In this document: piece after piece, positions 1 to 7,214 of the stretch
How positions within the stretch are numbered: the stretch's first letter is position 1
Layout: every line of letters begins with the position of its first letter
DNA from: an uncultured Oscillospiraceae bacterium
Lineage (GTDB): Bacteria; Bacillota; Clostridia; Oscillospirales; Oscillospiraceae
Assembly: GCA_910584805.1 (NCBI GenBank)
Contig: CAJUCB010000009.1
Span: 31,664-46,678, forward strand
Length of the DNA: 15,015 nucleotides
Reading direction: 5' to 3'
Notes under the pieces: generated by a model
What the model was told of the DNA's origin: nothing
What the model saw: the letters and a program-made list of their open reading frames with translations, nothing else
The model's database searches: none
Program-made: the position numbers and the translations under genes

Positions 1-438
1 GTCCAGGATGTACGGGACGATACCATCCGTGTCTTGGGCAAAGGCAATAAGGAGCGGCAGCTTTACCTCAACGAAGCTTGCCTGGAAGCTCTGGACGCCT
101 ACCTGGCCCAGCGCCCGGAGCCTAAGGACGAATTACGCCATCGGGATGCACTATTCGTCTCCCGAAATAAGACCCGCCTGACAACACGGGCGGTGGAAAA
201 TATCGTGCAAAAGGCAGTGAACCAAGCTGGCTTAGATCCTAAATACTCCCCACACAAACTGCGCCACACGGCGGCTACTTTAATGCTCAACAATGGAGTG
301 GACATCCGTACTCTCCAAGATGTACTGGGTCACGAGAATTTGGGGACCACTCAGATCTATACCCATGTCTCCGACGGCAACCTGAAAATGGCGGTGGACG
401 CAAACCCACTGGCACAGGTGAGAAAACAGGAAGAATAA
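1..438 (+). CDS. Tyrosine recombinase (XerC/XerD-like), C-terminal part, truncated by window edge
   Basis: Reading frame 1 is open from the first base to a TAA at 436-438, giving 145 codons. The true start lies upstream of the window, and the in-frame TTG at 34 is not a credible start. The visible part is the catalytic domain of the phage-integrase/Xer family. The beta-hairpin lysine lies in GKGNKER, followed by the HKLRHT box (His, Arg), then LGHENL (His) and the nucleophile tyrosine in IYTHV, in the usual order and spacing. The first catalytic Arg would be upstream of position 1. Such enzymes cut and rejoin DNA through a 3'-phosphotyrosine, either resolving chromosome dimers or integrating elements. 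The short tail after the tyrosine suits a host Xer-type protein. No att site, dif-like site or phage gene is visible, so a housekeeping role is likelier than an integrase but not proven. It converges with the arsR gene. Confidence 0.9.
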   Translation, partial: VQDVRDDTIRVLGKGNKERQLYLNEACLEALDAYLAQRPEPKDELRHRDALFVSRNKTRLTTRAVENIVQKAVNQAGLDPKYSPHKLRHTAATLMLNNGVDIRTLQDVLGHENLGTTQIYTHVSDGNLKMAVDANPLAQVRKQEE

Positions 439-480
439 AAATATAGGGGCTGGATCATTCGCAAATATGATCCAGTCCCT
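425..480 (-). terminator. Intrinsic terminator after arsR, possibly bidirectional
   Basis: A 14-bp inverted repeat (445-458 with 467-480, one G-T wobble, 8-nt loop) is followed on the minus strand by a T-rich stretch reading TATATTTTTATT. The arsR stop codon (455-457) lies inside the stem. On the plus strand the tail after the hairpin is A-rich, with T's only some distance away, so termination of the convergent recombinase gene is possible but weaker. Confidence 0.8.
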
Positions 481-775
481 GAGAAAAAATTGTTTTCACA
501 TGGTCGTCAGCAAGAGAATAGTAGACCATCTTCCCTTCCCTGCGGGATTTCACCAGTCGGGCCTGCTTGAGGATGCGAAGCTGGTGAGAAATCGCAGACA
601 TAGTCATCCCAAGGGATTCAGCAATCTCCCCTACTCCCCTTTCCTCATCGAATAAGGCGTAGAGTATCTTGATTCTAGTGCTATCACCAAAAATCTTATA
701 TAGTTCCGCTAGGTCACAAAGCATCCCCTCGTCTGGAATGGGATGCGGCTCGTTCAATTTATTTTTATCTTCCAT
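455..775 (-). CDS. ArsR/SmtB-family metal-responsive repressor, probable zinc sensor
   Basis: 106 aa, the usual size of an ArsR/SmtB repressor. A winged helix-turn-helix is clear: FGDSTRIKIL (about 29-38), GVGEIAESLG (47-56), recognition helix MSAISHQLRILKQARLV (59-75) and wing SRREGKMVYYSL (78-88). The C-terminal helix has D90, H92, H103 and E106. That is exactly the DxH-x10-HxxE pattern of the alpha-5 zinc site in SmtB, with E106 as the last residue. The Cys of the alpha-3 metal site (ELCxGDL in SmtB) is Gly here, so an alpha-5-only sensor is inferred. These proteins bind DNA as dimers and let go when metal binds. The ATG overlaps the ligA 3' end by 22 bp. An AGAGGAG ribosome binding site inside ligA lies 8 nt upstream, so translation is probably coupled to ligA. 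No efflux pump or uptake gene is adjacent and no operator was identified. Family certain; ligand inferred. Confidence 0.93.
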   Translation of the reverse strand: MEDKNKLNEPHPIPDEGMLCDLAELYKIFGDSTRIKILYALFDEERGVGEIAESLGMTMSAISHQLRILKQARLVKSRREGKMVYYSLADDHVKTIFSQGLDHICE

Positions 776-2844
776 TCGTTGTTCTCCTCTGTGCTATCAG
801 TTTCCTGGGCCAGGTGTTCCAAAACCTCCGGCCAGGAGAGCACGGGGATTTCCAGCTTGTGGGCCTTTTCCAGCTTACTGCCTGCGTTCTCCCCTGCCAC
901 CAAAAAGCTGGTCTTTTTTGAGACAGTTCCTGTGACCTTTCCCCCATTTTCAGTAATGATCTGGGCAGCCTCTTCCCTGCTCACCTCAGGCAACGTACCT
1001 GTGATAACCACAGTTTTTCCGGAGAATGGCAGCGCTTCCACTGGCGGAAGTTTTATTTCCTGGGCCATATTCACACCTGCAGCCTTGAACTTCTTTATCA
1101 GTTCCTGGCTACTCTCCCGTTGGAAATACTCCGCCACGCATTTAGCGGAGATGGGGCCAATATCATCTATGGCGGTCAACATCTCCTCTGTGGCAGATGC
1201 CAGGGCATCGAAGGAGCCTAAGTGGTCCATCAAAGCCTGTGCGGCAGATTTTCCTACATTGGAGATACCAAGGCCTGTGAGCAGGCGGGCGGGTGGATTC
1301 TGTTTGGCCTTTTCTATGTTCCTCAAGAGCTTATCTGTGTTTTTCTCCTTGCCGATGATGCCCTCTTCGATCAGCGCATCACGGTGTTGGTAGAGGGTGA
1401 AAATGTCCGCAACATCCCGAAGATAGCCTTTTTCAATCAGGTCATGCACATAGACCGCCCCAAAGCCCTTGATATCCATGGAGCCCCGGGCAACGAAGTG
1501 GGCGATCAACCGTTCCAACTGTGCTGGGCAATTCAGGTTGATGCATTTCAAATCCGCAGTATCTTCCCGGACTGCAGGCTGGCCACACACGGGACACACC
1601 ATAGGAATTTGATACACCTCCCTATCAGGGGGGTGTTTTTCTTCCACTACAGCGACGCACTTGGGGATGACCTCGCCAGATTTCTCAATCAGCAAGGTGG
1701 AGCCCAGGCGAACGCCCAGGTTGTTGATATAGTCCTGGTTGTGCAGGGTACAGCGGGATACCGTGGTTCCACACAACCGCACCGGTTCAAAAATTGCGGT
1801 GGGTGTGATCCGCCCCGTCCTACCCACAGAGAGCTCGATTTCTAACAGCTTTGTTTCCTTTTGCTCCGGTGGATATTTATAGGCAATCTGATACCCACTG
1901 TTTTTCGCGGTGTCCTTCAGTTGGTGCCGGACTGACAAGTCATTGACCTTTACAACTGCACCGTCAATCTCATAGGCCAGGGAGCCCCGGAGCTCCCCGA
2001 TGGCTTGGATGGCGGTCCAAACCTCTTCCATGTCTTGGCAGACATAGTAGTTGGGGATCACCGTCACGCCGCAATCCTTCAAAAAATTATAAGCTTCCTG
2101 ATGGGTGCGCAGCGTCTTCCCGCGAATGTCCTGGACATTGAATACGAAAAAGGACAGCCCGCGAGATTGGGTCACAGATGGGTCCAACTGCCGCAAAGTC
2201 CCGGCTGCACAGTTCCGAGGGTTGGCAAAGGGTTTCTTGCCCAAAAGCTCTTGGGTCTCATTTACTGCTTCAAAGGCGTCCTCAGTCATATAGACCTCCC
2301 CTCGAAGCTCCAAATATTCCACAGGCTGTTGAAGGGTTTTTGCCACATCGTCGATCACACAGGCGTTGGCGGTTACATCCTCCCCCATGGTACGCCCGTC
2401 CCCACGGGTGATGGCTGTGACCAGATTCCCATTTTCATAGCGCAGGGACATGGAGAGGCCATCAATCTTTGTCTCCACCAAGAAGCTGGTGCCTTCCCCC
2501 AGCTTTTCCTTACAGTCAGAGACAAAATGCTCCACCTCTTCCCTGCTAAACAAATCCTGCATGGAGAGCATGGGAACCCGGTGGGCAATCAAGACGCCCG
2601 CGCTCCGCTTGGCCTTTCCGCCCACCCGCTGGGTGGGCGAGTCAGGGGCCACAAGCTCTGGATGTGCCGCTTCTATGGCCTTCAATTCCTGTATGAGCCC
2701 ATCGTATTCCTGGTCAGAAATAACGGGGGAATCTTGGTTGTAATAGAGCTCACTGTGATGATTTAGCAGTTCCCGAAGTTCTTGGGCGCGTTTGGCTTCC
2801 TCCACGGTTGTGTCCTCCTTTGTATGAACATCCATAGAGATCAT
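754..2844 (-). CDS. ligA: NAD+-dependent DNA ligase LigA
   Basis: Full-length LigA of 696 aa (family about 660-700) that seals nicks in duplex DNA using NAD+, in replication and repair. Domains in order: Ia region with YYNQDSPVISDQEYD (34-48); adenylation domain with the KIDG nucleophile, K126; the ENGNLVTAITRGDG region (137-150); OB fold around SVGRTGRITPTA (339-350); four-cysteine zinc finger C417, C420, C434, C439; helix-hairpin-helix region with LGISNVGKSAA and IDDIGPISAK; and a C-terminal BRCT domain (about 605-685: FSGKTVVITGTL, NGGKVTGTVSKKTSFLVAG). No catalytic gap or frameshift is seen. The start ATG forms an ATGA overlap with the preceding gene's stop, and a GGGGGA stretch lies just upstream. 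An ATG three codons in (M4) is an alternative start. The 3' end overlaps the arsR start by 22 bp. The usual pcrA/gatC neighbours of ligA are not here; it sits at the end of a metabolic operon. Confidence 0.98.
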   Translation of the reverse strand: MISMDVHTKEDTTVEEAKRAQELRELLNHHSELYYNQDSPVISDQEYDGLIQELKAIEAAHPELVAPDSPTQRVGGKAKRSAGVLIAHRVPMLSMQDLFSREEVEHFVSDCKEKLGEGTSFLVETKIDGLSMSLRYENGNLVTAITRGDGRTMGEDVTANACVIDDVAKTLQQPVEYLELRGEVYMTEDAFEAVNETQELLGKKPFANPRNCAAGTLRQLDPSVTQSRGLSFFVFNVQDIRGKTLRTHQEAYNFLKDCGVTVIPNYYVCQDMEEVWTAIQAIGELRGSLAYEIDGAVVKVNDLSVRHQLKDTAKNSGYQIAYKYPPEQKETKLLEIELSVGRTGRITPTAIFEPVRLCGTTVSRCTLHNQDYINNLGVRLGSTLLIEKSGEVIPKCVAVVEEKHPPDREVYQIPMVCPVCGQPAVREDTADLKCINLNCPAQLERLIAHFVARGSMDIKGFGAVYVHDLIEKGYLRDVADIFTLYQHRDALIEEGIIGKEKNTDKLLRNIEKAKQNPPARLLTGLGISNVGKSAAQALMDHLGSFDALASATEEMLTAIDDIGPISAKCVAEYFQRESSQELIKKFKAAGVNMAQEIKLPPVEALPFSGKTVVITGTLPEVSREEAAQIITENGGKVTGTVSKKTSFLVAGENAGSKLEKAHKLEIPVLSWPEVLEHLAQETDSTEENNEWKIKIN

Positions 2845-4091
2845 TCCCCCAAAAGCTCTTGGGCAGCCAACAGGATCCCCAATTTGCCGGATTCGTAGGT
2901 GAGTCCCCCCTGCATATAAACCGTATAGGGTGGGCGCATGGGGGCATCGGCGGAGAGCTCAATGGAAGCCCCCTGAATAAAGGCCCCAGCAGCCATAATC
3001 ACCGGGCAGTCGTAGCCGGGCATATCCCAGGGGACGGGGGTGACGTAGGAATCCACCGGCGCACCAGCCTGGATGCCCTTGCAGAATTTTTCTACCGCTT
3101 CCGGCTTTTCCAGGTGGATCATCTGGATGATATCGTGACGGATATCTTGAGCAGTGGGGCTGGTGCGATATCCCAGCAATTCCATAACCTTGGCAGCAAA
3201 AACCGCCGTTTTGGTAGCCTGGGCCACAGTGTGGGGGGCAAGGAACAGCCCCTGATAGAGGGCGCGGTTGGTCCCAAGACTGGCACCACACTCCCGGCCG
3301 ATGCCAGGGACAGTCATACGCATGGCGGCACTTTCCACCAGATCTTTTCTGCCTGCCACATATCCTCCCATAGGGGCCAGTCCCCCACCGGGGTTTTTGA
3401 TGAGGGAACCCATAATCAGGTCGGCCCCCACCTGGGAGGGTTCTATGGTTTCCACAAATTCACCGTAGCAATTGTCCACCAAAATATTGACAGTGGGCCG
3501 AACCCCACGGATGGACGCACAAATTTCCCGGATTTGATCCACGGCGAGAGAGGCACGGGTGGCATAACCACGGGAACGCTGGATGAGCACAGCTTTGACT
3601 GTTTCATCCTGCACCGCTTGAACGATACCTGGGAGGTCTGGGGTATCATCGGCGGTCAAGTCCACCTGCCAATAGGTTACACCAAACTCTTTCAGTGAAC
3701 CGTTCCCATTCCCGGTGATGCCGATCACGCTCTGCAAGGTGTCATAGGGTGCACCAATGGCAGAGAGCAGCACGTCTCCTGGGCGGAGGACACCATAGAG
3801 GGCAGAGGCGATGGCGTGGGTGCCGTTGACGAAGGTAGTACGCACCATGGCGTCCTCCGTGCCAAAAATGTCAGCATAAATTGCCCCCAACGTGTCCCGC
3901 CCCAGGTCATCATAGCCGTAGCCGGTGCTGCCCTGGAAAAAGGCTTCGGAAACTTTATGGGTATGAAAGGCTGAGAGAACCTTTTGGGTGTTAATTTCCG
4001 CGATCTCGTCAATATGGGAGAACTGCTGGGCCAGGGAATCCTGGGCCTGTTTCCCCAGGGCGCGGACCCGATCACTGAGCTGTAAAGGCAT
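2841..4091 (-). CDS. PLP-dependent methionine gamma-lyase / aluminium-resistance family protein (YnbB-like)
   Basis: 416 aa, matching the YnbB family (Pfam Met_gamma_lyase), a fold-type I PLP enzyme related to cystathionine/methionine lyases. Visible features: glycine-rich QGSTGYGYDDLGRDTLGAIYA near the N terminus (53-73), FVNGTHAIASAL (87-98) for phosphate and cofactor binding, ILVDNCYGEF (203-212) with the ring-nitrogen Asp D206, and the Schiff-base lysine K232 in SLIKNPGGG. The glycine-rich loop right after that Lys is typical of this family. Members are often annotated as methionine gamma-lyase or aluminium resistance protein, but the physiological substrate of most is unsettled, so I assign only the family. 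The ATG follows an AAAGGA sequence about 11 nt away, which is slightly long. It lies 27 nt after an M42 peptidase and overlaps ligA by 4 nt (ATGA), so it is an internal gene of the murD-to-arsR operon. Confidence 0.9.
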   Translation of the reverse strand: MPLQLSDRVRALGKQAQDSLAQQFSHIDEIAEINTQKVLSAFHTHKVSEAFFQGSTGYGYDDLGRDTLGAIYADIFGTEDAMVRTTFVNGTHAIASALYGVLRPGDVLLSAIGAPYDTLQSVIGITGNGNGSLKEFGVTYWQVDLTADDTPDLPGIVQAVQDETVKAVLIQRSRGYATRASLAVDQIREICASIRGVRPTVNILVDNCYGEFVETIEPSQVGADLIMGSLIKNPGGGLAPMGGYVAGRKDLVESAAMRMTVPGIGRECGASLGTNRALYQGLFLAPHTVAQATKTAVFAAKVMELLGYRTSPTAQDIRHDIIQMIHLEKPEAVEKFCKGIQAGAPVDSYVTPVPWDMPGYDCPVIMAAGAFIQGASIELSADAPMRPPYTVYMQGGLTYESGKLGILLAAQELLGE

Positions 4092-4118
4092 AGGTTTTTA
4101 CATCCTTTATTGTTATCA

Positions 4119-5108
4119 TTATAGTTTTTCCTGGGCAAAGGCGGTGATGAGGCGGGAGACCGCCGACACATCTTCCGTATCCGCCATTTCCACCGGCGAG
4201 TGGACATAGCGGCAGGGAATCGAAATCCCACCGGTGAGGACCCCTGCTCTTGTCAAATGAATGGACCCGGCGTCCGTGCCGCCAGCGGTGAGAATATCCT
4301 TCTGAAAAGGGATTTCCCTTTTCAACGCTAATTTTTTCAAAAGCTCCACCATTTCTGTTGGGCAAACGATGGAAGTGTCCATTATTTTGATGGCCGCGCC
4401 ACTGCCTAACTTGCAACTTCCCTTGTGCTGGTCGTCTAGTTCTTCGGCTGCTGTCACATCCACCGCAATGGCATACTCTGGGTCAATGGCATAAGCCACC
4501 GGCTTGCTACCCCGGAGGCCCAATTCTTCCTGAACGGTAAAGACAAAGTATAGGTCGTTGGTATGATGTTCTATGGAGCACAGTGCATCTAGCAAAGCAA
4601 CGCAGGAGATACGGTTGTCCAGATAAGGAGAAACAATGTGGGAACCCATGGCGAAAGGGGGCATTCCACAAATAGCCGTATCTCCTACCTGTACCATTCG
4701 ACGGGCATCCGCTTCGTTTTTTGCTCCAATGTCTATATAGAGGTCCTGAAGCGTCATATCCTTTACCGCAACCTTTTGCCGCAAGGCCACCACACCAGTG
4801 ATACCATTTTTGAACCGGACGGGTGTATGGAGAATGCTCTCCGGATGGAGTCCGCCTAGTTTTCCAAAGGAGAGATACCCCTCCTCTTCAATATGAGTTA
4901 CGATTAGGCCAATGGAGTCCATGTGTGCGGCAATCATCACCTTGGGGCCAGGCCCTTCCTTGTGTACGATAAGGTTGCCCATGGTGTCTATGCTGCACTG
5001 GTCGGCATATGGTTCCGCTAACTGTTTTAATGCAGCGGCCACCTGCCCCTCATCCCCAGAAGGCCCGTGACAATCATTGAGCATTTGTAATGTGGTCAAA
5101 TAGTCCAT
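4119..5108 (-). CDS. M42-family metallo-aminopeptidase, copy 3 of 3
   Basis: 329 aa, close to the roughly 350 aa usual for M42 (TET-type, glutamyl-aminopeptidase-like) enzymes, which trim the N terminus of short peptides in the cytoplasm as dodecamers with two Zn or Co ions. Metal and catalytic residues are complete: H62 with D64 (AAHMDSIG), bridging D164 (YLDNR), catalytic E194 and metal-binding E195 (VQEELGLRG), D217 (VDVT) and H303 (RYVHSPVE). The segment between about residues 70 and 155 is the PDZ-like oligomerisation insert. A strong GAGGAGGA ribosome binding site lies in the 9-nt gap behind the preceding M42 gene and overlaps that gene's stop codon, which indicates coupled translation. 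Older annotation may call such proteins endoglucanase or cellulase (FrvX/CelM), which the residues do not support. The peptide specificity cannot be read from sequence. Confidence 0.93.
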   Translation of the reverse strand: MDYLTTLQMLNDCHGPSGDEGQVAAALKQLAEPYADQCSIDTMGNLIVHKEGPGPKVMIAAHMDSIGLIVTHIEEEGYLSFGKLGGLHPESILHTPVRFKNGITGVVALRQKVAVKDMTLQDLYIDIGAKNEADARRMVQVGDTAICGMPPFAMGSHIVSPYLDNRISCVALLDALCSIEHHTNDLYFVFTVQEELGLRGSKPVAYAIDPEYAIAVDVTAAEELDDQHKGSCKLGSGAAIKIMDTSIVCPTEMVELLKKLALKREIPFQKDILTAGGTDAGSIHLTRAGVLTGGISIPCRYVHSPVEMADTEDVSAVSRLITAFAQEKL

Positions 5109-5117
5109 GCTTCCTCC

Positions 5118-6146
5118 TCACTCCATGGCTGCCATAGCGGACAAAAACAACCGGGCCAGAGACAAAATGTGCTGGCAATCTTCTATAGATACTACACTGG
5201 ACGGGGTATGCAAATACCGCACTGCAGCAGAAATTGCCCCGACTCTCACACCGGATTTACTGCGTTGAATGGCAGCGGCATCGGTTCCGCCGGAGAGATA
5301 TTCCTTGGTCTGCCAGGGAATATCATTTTCCTGGGCCAGGGTCCGAAGCAATTCAAATAACCCACGGTCATAAACAGTCCCACCATCCATATAAGGGATG
5401 ACTGGCCCCTTCCCAGGGGCGCACACCCGTTGCCGCCCTTCCATATCAGGCAGGTCCGCAGCAGTGGTCCCCTCTAGGACCAGGGCAATGTCCGGGGTGA
5501 CGGAAAATGCCGCGCCGAACGCACCACGGGTGCCTACTTCCTCCTGGACGGTAAAGACAAAGGTGCAGTCCATGGGGAGGGGCTCTCTTAATAACTCTAG
5601 CATCACAGCGCAGCCGATGCGGTCATCAATGGCCTTGGCCTTGAGAAAACCGTTGCCAAATTCCAAAACATCTGTGTCAAACACCGCCACATCTCCAGGG
5701 GAAACATGGGCCTTGGCCTCCTCCCCATCTTTGGCGCCAATATCAATGTAAAATTCTTGGCGTTTGGGGAGTTTTTTCCGTTCCTCCGCAGTGGTCAAAT
5801 GATAGGCTTTCAGTCCTACCACACCAGGCAGGCGTTTTTCTCCTACCAAAACTGGTTTTCCCACCAGGACCCGGCGATCAATTCCACCCACAGTATCAAA
5901 TTTCAAAAAGCCCTCATCGGTGATGGTGTGAACCATCAGCCCTACCTCATCCATATGGGCCGCAAGCATGAGCTTTTTCCCGCCAGGGATGGCCCCACGT
6001 TTTTCCACGATGAGGTTTCCCATGCTATCTGTACGGATGCTATGGGCACAGGGCTTCACCTGCTCCTGAATGTAAGCGCGGACAGCATCCTCATGACTGG
6101 AAACACCGGGAAGGGCACACAGTTCTTTTAAGGTATCAATCAACAA
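5118..6146 (-). CDS. M42-family metallo-aminopeptidase, copy 2 of 3 (TTG start)
   Basis: 342 aa from the chosen TTG. Residues for a two-metal M42 active site are all present (numbered from this start): H64 and D66 (AAHMDEVG), D174 (AIDDRIG), catalytic E202 and E203 (VQEEVGTRG), E225 (VLEGTTA, Glu where the next copy has Asp) and H313 (RYLHTPSS). The frame stays open upstream to an ATG at 6191, but that start would read 15 residues of Arg-rich sequence inside the preceding gene. The TTG at 6144-6146 sits 6 nt behind the purine-rich block AGGAGGGAGGGG (6153-6164) and begins the conserved LIDTLKELCALPGVS. A second TTG at 6141-6143 is equally possible. The start overlaps the upstream stop by 11 nt. 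The role is cytoplasmic peptide trimming; the Glu/Asp difference at the fourth ligand may mark a different metal or specificity, which is inference. Confidence 0.92.
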   Translation of the reverse strand: MLIDTLKELCALPGVSSHEDAVRAYIQEQVKPCAHSIRTDSMGNLIVEKRGAIPGGKKLMLAAHMDEVGLMVHTITDEGFLKFDTVGGIDRRVLVGKPVLVGEKRLPGVVGLKAYHLTTAEERKKLPKRQEFYIDIGAKDGEEAKAHVSPGDVAVFDTDVLEFGNGFLKAKAIDDRIGCAVMLELLREPLPMDCTFVFTVQEEVGTRGAFGAAFSVTPDIALVLEGTTAADLPDMEGRQRVCAPGKGPVIPYMDGGTVYDRGLFELLRTLAQENDIPWQTKEYLSGGTDAAAIQRSKSGVRVGAISAAVRYLHTPSSVVSIEDCQHILSLARLFLSAMAAME

Positions 6147-7176
6147 GGTGAGCCCCTCCCTCCTTCTCCAAATCCTGGACGAACGCTGCAAGAAGGGTCG
6201 CTGTGGATTCCAGGTCCGCCCAATCCAACGTTTCCACTGGGCTATGCATATATTTCAAGGGTAAGGAGAGCACGGCGGTGGCAATTCCTTCCCGGGCAGT
6301 TTGAACCCGCCAAGCATTGGTACCGCTATGACCGGTCATGACCTCTGGTGCCCAGGGAATTTCTCGTGCCTTCGCCTTGGCAATGAAGCGGTCGCTCATC
6401 CAGCGGGTAATGTTAGGGCCAATGCCGATTACCGTTCCCTTTCCCTGGGAAAAGCTGCCCTCCTTGGGCCCATCTGGGGTACGGGCGTGGGTGACATCCA
6501 CCGCCACAAAGCAGTGGGGGGCAATGGAGTATGCACCCACTAAGGCGCCGCCACCATTGACCTCCTCCCGGCTGCTGCCCAAGATGTAAAGATCTACATC
6601 CAACGCAACCTCCTTCAAAAGTTCCGCTGTGCGCAGCAGGGCAACGAAACCTGCCCGGTCATCCATGGCTTTCCCGCTGATCCGCTGGTTCAAAAGCTTT
6701 CGGCACTGCCCTCTGGGTACGGCGAAAGTCCCGACAAGTGCTTCCCCTTCCGACTGGGTTAGCCCTGCGTCAATGTATAGCCTGGAGAGAGGCAGGCTCT
6801 TGTCCCCCTCTCCCGGCTTTTGCACATGGGGGGGCAGTACAGCCACCAGGCCAAAAGTGGGGGGCTGGGTCATAAGTATGACTTCCCGGTTGGGCAGCAT
6901 TCTGGGATCGATGCCCCCCACTGCTCGAAAACGCAAAAACCCCTCCTCCGCACCGGTAATCACCAAGCCCACCTCGTCTAGGTGGGCGTCCAGTACCACA
7001 CGCTTGGCGTTCTCCCGGCCGCAACGGCGTACCCCAGCGATGTTGCCAAAGGGGTCTGCCCACACCTCATCCACCAGCGGTTGAAGGAGTTCCATAGCCA
7101 GGGCACGGACTTCCCCCTCCCGTCCCGAAGGGCCAGAGCAGGCGCACAGAGCGTCCAAGCTCTCTTGCATATCCAT
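6136..7176 (-). CDS. M42-family metallo-aminopeptidase, copy 1 of 3, divergent active-site loop
   Basis: 346 aa. The frame extends back to a TTG at 7218 touching the murD stop. I chose the ATG at 7174-7176 because GGGAGG (7182-7187) lies 5 nt before it; the next ATG two codons on is also possible. Metal ligands of M42 are recognisable: H65 and D67 (DAHLDEVG), D172 (AMDDRAG), E204 and E205, D227 (VDVTHA) and H311 (KYMHSPVE). The catalytic motif reads SSREEVNGGG instead of the VQEExGxRG found in the two following paralogs: Gln becomes Arg and the RG turn becomes GG. The PDZ-like insert is also distinct, with a Pro-rich LPPHVQKPGEGDK. It is therefore the most divergent of the three and may have altered substrate choice or act as a structural partner in a mixed oligomer (inference). 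It starts 38 nt after murD. Confidence 0.9.
   Translation of the reverse strand: MDMQESLDALCACSGPSGREGEVRALAMELLQPLVDEVWADPFGNIAGVRRCGRENAKRVVLDAHLDEVGLVITGAEEGFLRFRAVGGIDPRMLPNREVILMTQPPTFGLVAVLPPHVQKPGEGDKSLPLSRLYIDAGLTQSEGEALVGTFAVPRGQCRKLLNQRISGKAMDDRAGFVALLRTAELLKEVALDVDLYILGSSREEVNGGGALVGAYSIAPHCFVAVDVTHARTPDGPKEGSFSQGKGTVIGIGPNITRWMSDRFIAKAKAREIPWAPEVMTGHSGTNAWRVQTAREGIATAVLSLPLKYMHSPVETLDWADLESTATLLAAFVQDLEKEGGAHLVD
6153..6164 (-). promoter_or_regulatory. Ribosome binding site that fixes the TTG start of the second M42 gene
   Basis: The minus strand reads AGGAGGGAGGGG, with 6 nt between its last G and the TTG at 6146. It lies inside the end of the preceding M42 gene. No other credible start codon follows at a proper distance, so it supports an unusual TTG start over the in-frame upstream ATG at 6191. 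Confidence 0.7.
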
Positions 7177-7181
7177 AAAAA

Positions 7182-7187
7182 CCTCCC
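7182..7187 (-). promoter_or_regulatory. Ribosome binding site deciding the start of the first M42 gene
   Basis: The minus strand reads GGGAGG followed by five T's and then ATG (7174-7176). This favours the ATG over the TTG at 7218, which overlaps the murD stop codon region and lacks a comparable site. Confidence 0.75.
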
Positions 7188-7214
7188 TGGGCCTTTGCCC
7201 AATTCCGATCATAA

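Noticed and set aside
1..438. Integrated mobile element marked by the tyrosine recombinase
   Set aside because: No phage, conjugation or cargo genes, no att repeats, and the adjacent genes are housekeeping; a Xer-type host recombinase is as likely.
2005..3698. Long plus-strand open frames (253 aa at 2005-2766, 279 aa at 2859-3698) opposite ligA and the YnbB-like gene
   Set aside because: They are antisense to well-supported genes, have no recognisable domain or ribosome site, and arise from codon bias of the true strand.
6147..6191. ATG at 6191 as start of the second M42 gene
   Set aside because: It would add 15 Arg-rich residues overlapping the preceding gene; the AGGAGGGAGGGG block points to the TTG at 6146.
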